In this document: piece by piece, positions 24,027 to 34,703 of the stretch
Layout: each line of letters begins with the position of its first letter
Position numbering within the stretch: the stretch's first letter is position 1
DNA from: Methanomassiliicoccaceae archaeon UBA472
GTDB taxonomy: Archaea; Thermoplasmatota; Thermoplasmata; Methanomassiliicoccales; UBA472
Reading direction: 5' to 3'
Assembly (NCBI GenBank): GCA_002497075.1
Contig: DAML01000026.1
Span: 155,581-219,580, forward strand
DNA: 64,000 nt
The notes under the pieces: generated by a model
What the model saw: the letters and a program-made list of their open reading frames with translations, nothing else
What the model was told of the DNA's origin: nothing
Databases searched by the model: none
Made by a program: the position numbers and the translations under genes

Positions 24027-25875
24027 GGAAGGCCTGCACCCTTTCCTTCAGCAGGTCGGCGGCCTGCTTGCCGTCCACCTTTCCGCGCAGCTCTTTCATG
24101 GCCACGCCCATGAGCGGCCCTACCGCGTTCTCGCCCTTCTCGCGGACGAAGTCGGCTCGTTCCTTGATGATCGCGTCTATGATGCCGGCGGCGTCCCCCT
24201 GGTCCAGTGAACCTAGCCCCAGGGCGCTCACGGCCTTTTCGACGGTGGAACCGTTGGCCAGTTCCTTGAGCACCGCGGGAAGCGCCTCCTTGGCGAACCG
24301 TCCGGCGGATAGCGCAGCAAAGGCTTCCTTGACCCTCGCGTCCGTAAGCGTCTCCAGGCCCACGCCGTCCTTCTGCAGCTCCGGATAAGTGCTCAGGAAT
24401 GTGCGGGCGGCCACCGCCGCCACGGCACGGTCCTTGGCGACCTCTTCGAACAGCTCGTCGAAGCCGTCCTTGACCAGTTGGCGGGACTGCTGCTCGTTCA
24501 CGCCGTACTCCCTGGATATGCGCGCCATGCGCTCCTCGGGAAGCTCCGGAAGGTTCTGGCGAATGGATTCCAAACGGTCCCTGCCGATCAGTATCGGCTT
24601 CACGTCCGTCTCGGGGTACATGCGCCCGGCCCCCGGCAGGGGACGGCTGTAAACGGACGTACCGTCCGGCAAAGGATCGCGGGTCTCCTCGGGCACGCCG
24701 ATCAGAGCCTGGTTCGCCCTGGCCACGGCGGCCAGTAGAGCTGGTTCCGCCCGATCGGCGGCGTCGGCGCAGAGCGCGAAGGCGTCACCGTCACCGAGAG
24801 CGAACTCCTTGCGTATCGCCTGCACCTCCTCGGCGGTTATGCCGTAAGCCGGTAGTTCGTCGGAATGGAATATTCCGGCCACTCCGCGGGACCGGGCGTG
24901 CTGGGCCATCTCCGCGCCCAACCGCAGTTTGCTGTCGGGACTGCGCATCACGCCGGCGAAGAGCGGAAGAGCGGAACAGAACACCTTCCCGCCCTTGGAC
25001 AGCGCGGAATGAATGACCTTGGAGCGGCTGTCCTTCAACAGAACGGAAATGTCCCTGGCCGCCACCGGAACGGGCAGGGCGCCCCTTTCCCTGAGCATAT
25101 GCCTGATCTCGATAAGGGAACGCTGCCTCTCCATCTCGTTGCGGACGTACGTCGGCAACAGGGAGAGGTCCTGGGCCCCCTTGATCTCCACCCTGGCGCC
25201 ATCTGGAATTGATATGTTCAGGTCTTCCCTTATCGTCCCCAGACCGCGCTTCACCTTGCGCGTGGAGCGGAGTATGGAGCCCAAGCGCTGCGCCACCTCC
25301 TTCACCTCGTCCGGGTCGTGCATGTCCGGGGCGGTGGCTATCTCGATCAGCGGTATTCCCAGACGGTCCAGGCGGTACGTCACCTCCCTGTCCTTGGTCT
25401 CCACCTTGCGGGCGGCGTCCTCCTCCAGGCACAAGGACAATATCCCGATCTTACGGCCGTTCACGTCCAGGTGGCCGTCCACCGCCACCAACGCCGTGCG
25501 CTGGAAGCCGCTGGTGTTCGAGCCATCGATGACGATCTTGCGCATGAAGTGCACTTCGTCCATCACCCGGCAGTTCAGCATGGCCGAGACAATAAGTGAA
25601 GCCTGCATCGCCTCCTCGTCCGCGTCGTGGGGCGGTTCCTCGTCCGCTTCCACCAGACAGGAAACATCTGAGGGAGCCTGATAGGTGAAATGCATTCGCC
25701 GTTCGGCCTGCGCCAGGACGGCCCGGTCGATCTCCCCCATCTCGCTCTGTGTCGGACGCAGCCGGCGCCGGAAGCATTTCCCTTCCTCTTCCACCAGACG
25801 GGAGCGGCAGGAGCAGAACAGCTTGTGGGTGTCCAGCTGCTGATGGATCTCGATCCCGCAGGTCAGCTGGTGCAT
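24016..25875 (-). CDS. gatE: Glutamyl-tRNA(Gln) amidotransferase subunit E
   Basis: 619 residues. GatE binds tRNA(Gln) and converts Glu-tRNA(Gln) to Gln-tRNA(Gln) with ammonia from GatD. The N-terminal cradle begins C-G-I-E-I-H-Q-Q-L-D-T, with the zinc-site cysteines C-S-C nearby; an AspRS-like insertion, the helical domain and a C-terminal YqeY-like tail follow. ATG 25875 is preferred to GTG 25878 because the Shine-Dalgarno AAGGAGGG then sits at 7 nt; either way the start overlaps the gatD stop. GatDE is an archaea-specific system. Confidence 0.96.
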   Translation of the reverse strand: MHQLTCGIEIHQQLDTHKLFCSCRSRLVEEEGKCFRRRLRPTQSEMGEIDRAVLAQAERRMHFTYQAPSDVSCLVEADEEPPHDADEEAMQASLIVSAMLNCRVMDEVHFMRKIVIDGSNTSGFQRTALVAVDGHLDVNGRKIGILSLCLEEDAARKVETKDREVTYRLDRLGIPLIEIATAPDMHDPDEVKEVAQRLGSILRSTRKVKRGLGTIREDLNISIPDGARVEIKGAQDLSLLPTYVRNEMERQRSLIEIRHMLRERGALPVPVAARDISVLLKDSRSKVIHSALSKGGKVFCSALPLFAGVMRSPDSKLRLGAEMAQHARSRGVAGIFHSDELPAYGITAEEVQAIRKEFALGDGDAFALCADAADRAEPALLAAVARANQALIGVPEETRDPLPDGTSVYSRPLPGAGRMYPETDVKPILIGRDRLESIRQNLPELPEERMARISREYGVNEQQSRQLVKDGFDELFEEVAKDRAVAAVAARTFLSTYPELQKDGVGLETLTDARVKEAFAALSAGRFAKEALPAVLKELANGSTVEKAVSALGLGSLDQGDAAGIIDAIIKERADFVREKGENAVGPLMGVAMKELRGKVDGKQAADLLKERVQAFLRG

Positions 25876-27167
25876 CACAGTTCCCTCCTTTCCGAGAACT
25901 CCCCGCGAAGGTTGGTGAGCATCAGCTCCCTGACCTTGTCCTTATCGTCGGTCCGTCCTAGAACCCACATCAGCTTCACCAAGGCCGTTTCAGGCAGCAT
26001 GTCCTCGCCCGAGATGACCCCGGCGGAGAGAAGGTCCCTGCCGGTATCGTAGACGTTCAGGTTTACCCTGCCTTCAAGGCATTGCGTGGTCATGACCACC
26101 GTCATCCCCTGGGAGGTCAAGATCTTAAGACCTTTCACCAGGTCCTTGGAGACGTGGCCGAGACCGGTGCCAGCTATGACCAGCCCACGCAGGCCTTCCG
26201 CGAACCTGCTCACCGCCTCGGCGCTGAGACCGGGGTAGAAGTGCAGCAACCCCACGTTCGGCTCCATGCGGGTGTCCACCTGCACCTTGACATCGTTCTT
26301 CGGATGACACTGGGCAGTCATCTCCAAGCCGCCGTTGAGGTCCAGGATGGCCGCCGGAACGGCGTTCATACTACGGAACGCGTCACGGCGGCTAGCGTGC
26401 ATCTTGCGGACCTTGGTGCCGCGGTGAACGTGCGCGCAGGTGTCCGAGGTCTCGCCATGCATCAGCACGAAGATCCCGGCCGCATTGGCGTTCACGCAGA
26501 AGCGCGCCGCGGAAAGTAAGTTTCCGTACGAATCGGAAGAAGGGCGATCTGATGATCTCTGGGCTCCGACCAGCACGACCGGTCTCGGCACTTCGCCCAG
26601 CATGAAGGATAGCGCGGCTGACGTGAATCCCAGGGTGTCCGTTCCGTGCGGGATTATGACGCCTTCCACCCCGGAATTCAATTCCTCGGCCACGGCTCCC
26701 GCCAGTTCTTGCCAGTGAGCGACGTCCATGTTCTCGCTGAATATCGAGAACACCACCTTGGAGCGCATCTTGCATATCTCGGTGAGCTCGGGAACGGTGG
26801 CCACCAATTCCTCGGCCTTAAGGGCCGGATGGACAGCGCCAGTTCGATAATCAACGTAACTGGCAATGGTGCCGCCCGTCCCCAGGAAGGATATGATTGG
26901 CAGGTCGCTTCCCTTGGACGGCGCCTTGGGTTTCGGGGAACGCTCCTGGGCCTTGACCTCGACCTTCAGCTCGAAGGAATCGTCGACCATGACCCCGATG
27001 TTGTAGCCGCTCTTCAGCTTGATCACTATGACATCGGGATGGCTGAACTCGTGGTGAGGCATGAGTATGCCCGAATGCTCCTTGCCCCCCGCCTTGAGAC
27101 GGACGGTATCGCCTTCGGAGGCATGGCTGCTGGCCAATAGATGTCGCACCCTTTCGGAATAGGTCAT
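25875..27167 (-). CDS. gatD: Glutamyl-tRNA(Gln) amidotransferase subunit D
   Basis: 430 residues. The asparaginase-like subunit releases ammonia from glutamine or asparagine for GatE. After an N-terminal barrel-like domain the catalytic motifs appear: L-G-T-G-G-T-I-A-S, H-G-T-D-T-L, and a conserved K further on. ATG 27167 (M-T-Y-S-E-R) is chosen because relatives begin there and a TATA-like element about 30 nt upstream predicts a leaderless transcript; a TTG at 27203 would add 12 residues. The gene overlaps gatE. Confidence 0.95.
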   Translation of the reverse strand: MTYSERVRHLLASSHASEGDTVRLKAGGKEHSGILMPHHEFSHPDVIVIKLKSGYNIGVMVDDSFELKVEVKAQERSPKPKAPSKGSDLPIISFLGTGGTIASYVDYRTGAVHPALKAEELVATVPELTEICKMRSKVVFSIFSENMDVAHWQELAGAVAEELNSGVEGVIIPHGTDTLGFTSAALSFMLGEVPRPVVLVGAQRSSDRPSSDSYGNLLSAARFCVNANAAGIFVLMHGETSDTCAHVHRGTKVRKMHASRRDAFRSMNAVPAAILDLNGGLEMTAQCHPKNDVKVQVDTRMEPNVGLLHFYPGLSAEAVSRFAEGLRGLVIAGTGLGHVSKDLVKGLKILTSQGMTVVMTTQCLEGRVNLNVYDTGRDLLSAGVISGEDMLPETALVKLMWVLGRTDDKDKVRELMLTNLRGEFSERREL

Positions 27168-27267
27168 TTCGCTCGCTCGGGAATGGAACTCCCTCTTTAA
27201 CAAAGTATCTTAGTGGAGAAAAATGAGAAACGAGGAAAAGGTTTGGAACTAAGAGGTTTGGGTCCCG

Positions 27268-30200
27268 TTACTTCCGGCGCCTCATGACCACTACCGCGGC
27301 CACGATGAGCAGGATGATGACCAGTACCCCGACTACCGCCAGTATGGCGCCCATGTCGCTTTCCTCTTCGCCCTCGATGGTGACGTCCTGGTATGACTGG
27401 TTCAGGGTCACATCCATGGACTTCTCACCGGACTCGAAGTCAGCGGTTATGGTGTAGGGGTTAAATCCATCGTCCTTGCCCTCGGAGGTGTAGGAGTACT
27501 GTATGAGCAGTATCCTGACCTTGCCGTCGGCATCGGTGGTGCCGTTGTAGACGATCTCGCCCTTGGCGTTCTTTATGAGCACCGAGACGTTCGCCGCCGG
27601 GTCGCCCTCGTCAAGGGCGGTCAGGGTCATCCAGGTGCCTTCGTTGAGGCTGTGGGAGTCCATGACCTTGGCCTTGGCGTAGGTGGTGGCGATGTTGTAG
27701 ACGTCCGAACCGCCGAAGACGAAGTAGTCGAAGTCGCCCGCCAGTAGCGTGGCGCCCTCGATCCAGGCCTCGGAAGACTCGAGCACTAACGCATCGTCCA
27801 GAACCTCTATGGTGGATCCGTCCACCCACACCTGGGAGCGGGCTGCGTACAGACCGTTCAAGGTGTAGAGGTTGAGCGAGTAGTTGTACATCTCACCGTC
27901 GTTGGCGTGCGGAACATTGAGCACAATGGTCCTCACGTCATCGGCGAAGTGTATCTCGCTGTCCACCGCGTACAGGGCGTAATTGACCAGACCGTACACG
28001 TTTCCACTAGTGCGCACCGTGGAGCCCTCGGACCAGATACCGTTGTGGGCTTTGACCCAGGACCCGATGTCGGACCAGCTGGAGTCCAGTATGGCATCCA
28101 TGGCCGCCTGTGGGTCGGCAGTTGTGGTCTCAGAGTCCTCGCTGCCGAGGTTCACGAAGTGACCGAGGATGGGCGCGTAGTTGGCTATGACCTGGAACAT
28201 GTTGGTGTAGCCGATCTCGTTGTCCTCCACGCTCACGTCGCTGTTGCGCAGTAGTATCTCCACCTTGTTCAGGAGGAAGATGTTGTCGTGTATGGCGCCG
28301 GTGCAGTTCTCGGCCAGCAGTCCGGCCATGGAGTTGGCGACTATGAGGTTGTCATAGACGCCGCCCATGTCCATTCCATTGGCGTAGATGCCCACCGCGT
28401 ACAGGGCGATGATGTTGCTGACGATGCTCGGGGCAGCCCCGTTCTTGACCACTATACCGTATTCGTCGCCGTAACCCACGAAGAGGTTGTCAGCGATGAC
28501 CGGCGCACATCCGTCTACGAGCATGTCGCTGTAGTAGAAGGTGCTGGTGCGGATCTCTGCCTCCGCGGTCGGTCCGAGGTTGACGTCGGTCTCATCGAAC
28601 ACGCTCAGGCTGGCCCAGAAGGTACCAGCCACATCGATGAACCAGCATTCGTCGACCATGACGTTGCTCATGGAGAGCAGCCCGCCCTCATCGACGGTAA
28701 GTCCTCCCCAGATCTCGATCCACGCGTCCTCCACGACCATGCTTCCACCCGCCAGGACGTATATCGGCCCGGTGAAGTAGATGCCGCTGCGAGACGACTG
28801 GCATTGGGCGTCAACGTACCATACGACCTCCATGTACAGGTATGAGTATATCTCGGTCCCGTACTCGTTGTCGATGAAGACGTTGTTCCACAGCACCATC
28901 CGGTGGACCTCGTCCCACATGTAGATGCCGTAGTAGTTCTCCATGAAGGTGTTGTTGCCTACCACCAGGTCCTCCACGTAGGAGGATATGTACAGACCGT
29001 AGTAGCAGCCTGTAACGGTGTTGGCCTCGACCCACACGAACCAGGCTTCGTAGACGTAGATACCGGCCTCGGAGGCGTCGGATATCTCGTTGCCCTCGAT
29101 GGTTATGTTCCAGACATAGTACATGTCCACGCCGTAGTCAGCGCCGCTGATCACGTTGTTGGCGATCAGGACGTTGGGCACGTCATAGAGCTCGATACCG
29201 TAGCTGGACCACGGCAGGAACGGGTTCTCCAGGGCGGTGATGGTGTTGTCCACGATCACGCCGTCAGCATCCTCCTCGTCGTCGTACTCGTAGATGTACA
29301 TACCTGTCGCGCCGAACTGGATCAGGTTGCCCTGGACCAGCCAGTGGTGCAGGTAGTCCACGTACACGGCGATCTCGGCGGTGATGGTGTTGCCGACCAT
29401 CTCGCCCTCGGCCTCGTACCAGTATATACCGTAGATGTCGGCGCCGATGTCGCACTCCACGATGTTGTTACGGACATCCATGGCATCCTCGAGGTACATA
29501 CCGTACCAGGAGTCGTTGACGTAGTTGTTCTCCACCACTATGTCGTTGACATAGGTGTAGAACACCTCGTCGCCAGTGAGCTCGTAGTCGGCCGGCACAT
29601 CGAAGTACAGGGTTCCGTAGACCTCGATACCGTAGTAGGCGTGGCTCACGGTGTTGCCGCTAACGGAGGCCACGAAGGCGTAGTTGCCGTTCTGCTCGTC
29701 CCAGTACTCCCAGCTGGAGGTGTTCTCACAGCTGTCCAGGTAGATACCGGAATAGCTGTCGTCGATGTCCTCCATGGAGACGATGTTGTTCTCGATGTCC
29801 ACCGCGATGCTCATCTCTACGGTGCCGTAGGTGTCATCATCGTCGCGGTCCAGCTCATAGCTGATACCATCATCCCCAATGTCGGTCAGGGTGTTACCGG
29901 ATATGTTCCAGTCGACGTTATAGTCGAGGCAGGACACTCCATCGTCCAGATCGATCTCCTCGTAGACCTCGATACCGTCCTCGAAACCGTTGATCTCGTT
30001 GCCGGTGACGGACCAGGACATGTCCACGGTCGCTCCGACCTCGGTGATCACGTAGTCGTTGCATTCCACATCGGTTTCGCTGTTCAGATAGATAGCATCG
30101 TAGGCGTAGCCGTCTTCCTCAAGTAGTGTCTGCAGCACGTTGTTGTCAACGGCCACATCCACATCCACCCATATCCAGGAGCTCTTCTGAGCACCCGCAT

Positions 30201-33200
30201 AGTGATACAAGTAGATGCCGTCGATGTATCCGTCCAGGGTGATGTCGTTGCCGCTGATTGATAACGCACCGGTGATCCAGGCGTATGATTCAGCAGCGAT
30301 GGACACGGTACCGGTCTCGATCCAGGCCCAGTATTCGATATCGACGTATATCATCTCAGACCAGGACGACATGAAGTACGGGCAGGTGACCACGTTGTTG
30401 TCCACCGTGTACAGATAGTCCATGACGAAGTTCGCTACAGCGGTCTCGTTCTCCGGAGGCCAATAGTTGCCTGAGAAGTACGGACCGGCGTACAAATACG
30501 CCTCGACGGCGTAGCTGACGTTCAGCAGCTGGTTCCCATCCATGTGGGAGGTCAGCGCCACGTTCCAGTCCCCAACCACGTTTTCCTGGTAGTAGTAAAT
30601 CTCGGAGTAGATACCGTAATAGGCACCCTCCACCAGGTTGTCGGAGACCGATATGTAGGTGGTTATGTCAGCATCTCCGGACTGATCGTAGTTTAAGCCC
30701 TCATAGCTATCCACGGCTACGTAGACATATATGGCGTTGATGCTCTGAGACCCATCGTTTATCTCGTTGTTCTCGATGGTTATGCTCGCATCGTCGACCA
30801 CGTTGCCTACACCGACATACGTCTCGGACCATACGTTGATACCACTGTTTCCAGTGATGTTCAGCAGGTTGTCGGATATGTCGATGACGACGTTCTTGGT
30901 GGTGTCGCCATAGTTGTTGTAGATCACGTTGCCCACGTCGATACCCCAGGAACCGGGGCACTCAATGTAGTTGCCCGTAACGGTAGCGGTCTGCTCCAGG
31001 GTGACGCTGTTCTCGTCCTCGTTGTCTTGGTCGATGTAGACAGCGGAACCTAGGGCGGAATCCATCGGGAACATGGTACCGAACGGCCAGGAGCCCATGT
31101 AGTTCTCCTGGATCATGACGTTGTTGATCATGTTCTGTTCGACGGTCACGGTCCAGTCGACCGGGTCGTACAGGTACAGGCTGATCCAGCAGACCATTCC
31201 GTACGCGTCGGTCATAACGTTGTTCTGGAAGTTAACCGTCACATCCAGGGAGTCGTTCCCAGTGCGGCCGGTGTTGTCCCAGACCTCGATGACCGAGTAG
31301 AAGGCATAGCCGACCTTGTTGAACACGGAGTCGGACATGTCAACCACTTTCTCGCCACCCTCGGTGCTAGACAGGTAGAGGCTGATGGCGAGGCCCCAAA
31401 TTCGTTCGAAGGAGTTGTCAGCCATGACCACTTCGGAATTACCGTTGAAGTCATAGATGTCCAGGGCGGCGAAATCGTCGCCCACTATCTTGCTGAAATC
31501 GTTTCCAGTGACCTCCAGGTCAAGGTCGCCGTCCAGGGATATCACCGCGATACCGCCCCTGTAGTAACCAGTGACGGTGTTGTTGGTGATGACCGCGGAG
31601 ATGTTGCCTTCCTCCATGGTCAGCAGCGCACCCATCCCGTAGGAGATGGTCAGCGGGGTGAACAGGAAGGCCATCCAGTCGGCTTCCCACTTGGGCATGT
31701 CATAAAGGTTGTTGAGGTCGTAGGTGTCTGAGTACGAGGTCTCCAGTCCATACGGGACATCGTTGGAGTAGGACTCCATGTCACCGTAGTTGAACTGGAT
31801 GGTGCCGTCGGCGAACAGTACTACCTGGAAGACCATGCTTAGGGAGTAACCGGAGTACGACTCGGACGCGTACCAGTGGAACATCACTGACATGCCGTCC
31901 TCGGCCTCCTTGTAGCCGAAGAACTCCTCGTAGTTGTAGATCAGGTTGGTATCACCAACCGGCATGATCTCCTGGCCATCGTCGAAGTACAGGTATCCGT
32001 CCTCGCCCATATAAACGTCGGAGTACTCCACGCCGTTATAGTTGAAGGCGAACGGAAGGCCTATCCACGCGCCTCCGCCGTTCCAGGCGTCATCGCCCAT
32101 GGTCCAGTAGTTCCTACCGATCAGCTGGAAGGTGTTCTCCACTTCCTCGACCATATAGACGGTCATGTCCGCGGCGGAGGATCCGTCGAAGACGCTGTCG
32201 GTTATCTCCACGACCATGTCGCCGAACAGGGAATCGAACCAGTAGCCAGCCACGCCGTGGCCGAGGAACTGGGTGTTGTCGATGGTCACGATACCGCCGA
32301 TCTGCGACAGAGCGTGCACACCGTATGCGCCGCCCTCGAAGACGGAGTCGACGATGTTCATGTTGATGACGCTCATGTCCTCCGCGCTCAGGGAGCTGAC
32401 CTCCACGAGCACGCCGAACTCATAAGTGTTTAGGTGAACACCACTGAGGTTCACCTGTATGTCACCGTCGTTGGCATAGGCCCACAGTCCGGTGCCGGAG
32501 TTGACCACGGTCAGGTCGTCGTCCACGAAGGTGAAGTTCAGGTCACCGCTGCGGACGTCGAAGTGCATGGCCTCCCCGATGATGTTCTCGAAGAGAGTGG
32601 TGGTAAGGTCCACCGGGTTCAGTTCCTCGGACCAGGTCCTGATACCGCCTCCCGCGTTCATGAACGTCGAGTTAACGACGGTCAGGGTGACGAAACCGTT
32701 GTCCAGGCTGTTGGAGTTCACGGTGACGTCGATAAGGAAGACGCCAGTGTCGTTGTTGCCTGCCAGGACGGAATCGGTTATCACCAGTTCCACGTTACCG
32801 AAGGTGACCGCCAGGTCCAGGAAGGAACCGACGCCCATCGCCTGCACTCCCTCGATCTGGACGACCATATCGGCGTAATCCAGGTTCATCGACACCGCGT
32901 AGTAGGTTATGTCCGAGAACACGGTGTTGGTTATCTGGTAATCACCGATGGTGTCCGCTTCGAAGTAGAATCCGTAGGTGGCGTTGCTGAAGGCGCAATC
33001 GTTCATGACGACATCGATCACCGCAGTGTTGTCATCATTGAAGGCCACGAACCATCCCAGTTCATAGGTGTTGTTGATCTGGACAGATTCCAGGACCAGG
33101 GATATGTTGCCCTCGATCAGCGGGTCGATGCCGGTATAGACATTGTCCATCAGAACGTCGGTCAGCTCGATGCTGAGGTCACCGACCGGGACGAATGCCT

Positions 33201-34482
33201 CGTATGGGTCGACAGTAATGGCGCCATCCGTATAGACGTTGGTCAGCTCGACATTGGTCATCGAGACGCTGCCCGAGGTCTCGGAGTAGAACCAGAAACC
33301 GTATTCGGTGTCATTGAAGGTAGAATCCGTCACGGTGAAGTCCACGCGTGCGGAGTCGTCCATGCTGTAAGCCCACCAGCCACCTACCCACCAGGAGTAG
33401 TCGGTGTGGACCTCGGTCAGGCTGGCCACGATGCTGCCGTTGTAGGTTTCCGCATAGAATCCGATATCGAAGTCGTACATGGTGACGTTGTTCATTATGA
33501 ACTCCATGTCGCCTTCGTCGGAGTACAGCTCGACGCAGTAGTTGCCAACGCCATCGAAGGTGGAGTTGGCTAGCTCGAAGTAGACCAGGGCATCGGATTC
33601 GACGTATATCGCATCATAATAGATGTTCTCGAACACCGCGCCTTCCACTATGAGGCTCATGTCGCCAGCATCATCGTAAAGCTCAATCGCAGCTCCATCA
33701 GATATGTTGGAGAACGAGCAGCCCATGATGTTGACCGTTCCGATCACGCCCGCCTCGATGCCAAGTCCGTAATAGGTGTCGTTGAAGGCGGAGTCGATGA
33801 CGTTAAGGTCGACCTGATCGGCCCCGAAACCACCGACCGCGAAGCCGTAATCGAGGATGAACCTCTCCAAGGTTATGTCCAGGCTACCATTGTCGTTGGA
33901 TATGGACACCCCGACGAACGCGTTATAGATGTTTATGTCGGAGAGAGCCAAGGAAATATCTTGCTCCATACCATAGAATTCGCCATAGATAGCAAAGGTC
34001 ACATCCATCAGGTTGACGTTCGATATCGGGACGCTAACATTGTCCAGATAGATACCGGAACAATGAGAGATGTTGACAAAGTCCAGAGAACCGCTCGATC
34101 CGGACTCGAAATAAAGGTTCCCCCAGTACCAACCCAATGAATCATTCCAGGAGAAGATCACCGGATGCTCGGCGGTCCCTTCGGCCACCAGCGATCCGAT
34201 TACATAGATGTTGAAATTTCCTTCAAAGACAACGGTAACGTTGTCCTCTATGGTCAGATTTCCTATGACGTTCACATCGCCTGTTACGTTATACACGCCG
34301 CCTGACGCCCAGACCACATCATCGCCAACGATGTCGCCTGAAACGTCCTCAGCGCTGGCCTGCCCGGCTCCCAAAAATAGGAGCAGAACGAAGGCAAAGG
34401 CCAATATACCGATGTATAGGGCCGCCCTCTTGGCCAAACTGATTGTCATCTTATTACTTTGCACATTACTTGGACTGTCCAT
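27268..34482 (-). CDS. Giant anchored beta-helix surface protein (2404 aa)
   Basis: Signal peptide with a hydrophobic stretch at about residues 22-42 ending A-S-A; then roughly 2000 residues of strand/turn repeats of the parallel beta-helix type, very rich in D, N, Y, V and I, with many N-x-S/T sequons. Around residues 795-960 the repeats are interrupted by a non-repetitive domain (L-P-F-A-F-N-Y...G-Y-L-Y-F...F-A-D-G-T-I-Q-F-N-Y), a beta-sandwich pattern seen in other surface proteins. Toward the C-terminus a carboxypeptidase-regulatory-like segment precedes a membrane helix (about 2378-2399) and an R-R-R-K tail. ATG 34482 is supported by an AAAGGGGG Shine-Dalgarno; ATG 34449 is the alternative. 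It is likely a major envelope or adhesion protein modified by AglB. Confidence 0.85.
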   Translation of the reverse strand: MDSPSNVQSNKMTISLAKRAALYIGILAFAFVLLLFLGAGQASAEDVSGDIVGDDVVWASGGVYNVTGDVNVIGNLTIEDNVTVVFEGNFNIYVIGSLVAEGTAEHPVIFSWNDSLGWYWGNLYFESGSSGSLDFVNISHCSGIYLDNVSVPISNVNLMDVTFAIYGEFYGMEQDISLALSDINIYNAFVGVSISNDNGSLDITLERFILDYGFAVGGFGADQVDLNVIDSAFNDTYYGLGIEAGVIGTVNIMGCSFSNISDGAAIELYDDAGDMSLIVEGAVFENIYYDAIYVESDALVYFELANSTFDGVGNYCVELYSDEGDMEFIMNNVTMYDFDIGFYAETYNGSIVASLTEVHTDYSWWVGGWWAYSMDDSARVDFTVTDSTFNDTEYGFWFYSETSGSVSMTNVELTNVYTDGAITVDPYEAFVPVGDLSIELTDVLMDNVYTGIDPLIEGNISLVLESVQINNTYELGWFVAFNDDNTAVIDVVMNDCAFSNATYGFYFEADTIGDYQITNTVFSDITYYAVSMNLDYADMVVQIEGVQAMGVGSFLDLAVTFGNVELVITDSVLAGNNDTGVFLIDVTVNSNSLDNGFVTLTVVNSTFMNAGGGIRTWSEELNPVDLTTTLFENIIGEAMHFDVRSGDLNFTFVDDDLTVVNSGTGLWAYANDGDIQVNLSGVHLNTYEFGVLVEVSSLSAEDMSVINMNIVDSVFEGGAYGVHALSQIGGIVTIDNTQFLGHGVAGYWFDSLFGDMVVEITDSVFDGSSAADMTVYMVEEVENTFQLIGRNYWTMGDDAWNGGGAWIGLPFAFNYNGVEYSDVYMGEDGYLYFDDGQEIMPVGDTNLIYNYEEFFGYKEAEDGMSVMFHWYASESYSGYSLSMVFQVVLFADGTIQFNYGDMESYSNDVPYGLETSYSDTYDLNNLYDMPKWEADWMAFLFTPLTISYGMGALLTMEEGNISAVITNNTVTGYYRGGIAVISLDGDLDLEVTGNDFSKIVGDDFAALDIYDFNGNSEVVMADNSFERIWGLAISLYLSSTEGGEKVVDMSDSVFNKVGYAFYSVIEVWDNTGRTGNDSLDVTVNFQNNVMTDAYGMVCWISLYLYDPVDWTVTVEQNMINNVMIQENYMGSWPFGTMFPMDSALGSAVYIDQDNEDENSVTLEQTATVTGNYIECPGSWGIDVGNVIYNNYGDTTKNVVIDISDNLLNITGNSGINVWSETYVGVGNVVDDASITIENNEINDGSQSINAIYVYVAVDSYEGLNYDQSGDADITTYISVSDNLVEGAYYGIYSEIYYYQENVVGDWNVALTSHMDGNQLLNVSYAVEAYLYAGPYFSGNYWPPENETAVANFVMDYLYTVDNNVVTCPYFMSSWSEMIYVDIEYWAWIETGTVSIAAESYAWITGALSISGNDITLDGYIDGIYLYHYAGAQKSSWIWVDVDVAVDNNVLQTLLEEDGYAYDAIYLNSETDVECNDYVITEVGATVDMSWSVTGNEINGFEDGIEVYEEIDLDDGVSCLDYNVDWNISGNTLTDIGDDGISYELDRDDDDTYGTVEMSIAVDIENNIVSMEDIDDSYSGIYLDSCENTSSWEYWDEQNGNYAFVASVSGNTVSHAYYGIEVYGTLYFDVPADYELTGDEVFYTYVNDIVVENNYVNDSWYGMYLEDAMDVRNNIVECDIGADIYGIYWYEAEGEMVGNTITAEIAVYVDYLHHWLVQGNLIQFGATGMYIYEYDDEEDADGVIVDNTITALENPFLPWSSYGIELYDVPNVLIANNVISGADYGVDMYYVWNITIEGNEISDASEAGIYVYEAWFVWVEANTVTGCYYGLYISSYVEDLVVGNNTFMENYYGIYMWDEVHRMVLWNNVFIDNEYGTEIYSYLYMEVVWYVDAQCQSSRSGIYFTGPIYVLAGGSMVVEDAWIEIWGGLTVDEGGLLSMSNVMVDECWFIDVAGTFWASLSVFDETDVNLGPTAEAEIRTSTFYYSDMLVDGCAPVIADNLFVGYGDEYGIVVKNGAAPSIVSNIIALYAVGIYANGMDMGGVYDNLIVANSMAGLLAENCTGAIHDNIFLLNKVEILLRNSDVSVEDNEIGYTNMFQVIANYAPILGHFVNLGSEDSETTTADPQAAMDAILDSSWSDIGSWVKAHNGIWSEGSTVRTSGNVYGLVNYALYAVDSEIHFADDVRTIVLNVPHANDGEMYNYSLNLYTLNGLYAARSQVWVDGSTIEVLDDALVLESSEAWIEGATLLAGDFDYFVFGGSDVYNIATTYAKAKVMDSHSLNEGTWMTLTALDEGDPAANVSVLIKNAKGEIVYNGTTDADGKVRILLIQYSYTSEGKDDGFNPYTITADFESGEKSMDVTLNQSYQDVTIEGEEESDMGAILAVVGVLVIILLIVAAVVVMRRRK

Positions 34483-34703
34483 TAGAAACCCCCTTTAGGT
34501 CCCATCCACCTTACAGGACCCTGTTTAGTTGAAGAATCATATTTGCGTGACATTACTTAAAAGTTATTCGATAAAATACATCAAACCGTAATAGCCATAC
34601 TGCCGAGTTAACAGGCGTTATAGCGTAATTCGAACTTCCGGTACGAAAAATGCTGGAAGGATTAAGGGCAAAGTTATTAACAACGGAGGTAAAATCCGCC
34701 CTC

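Noticed and set aside
28903..30126. 407-residue open frame opposite the giant beta-helix gene
   Set aside because: Extreme V/H/D bias mirrors the repeats on the other strand; no signal, domain or start context.
32434..33573. 379-residue open frame opposite the giant beta-helix gene
   Set aside because: Same antisense effect as above.
27268..34482. CRISPR or tandem DNA repeats in the giant gene
   Set aside because: Protein-level repeats are present but DNA units are not identical or evenly spaced, and the frame is continuous.
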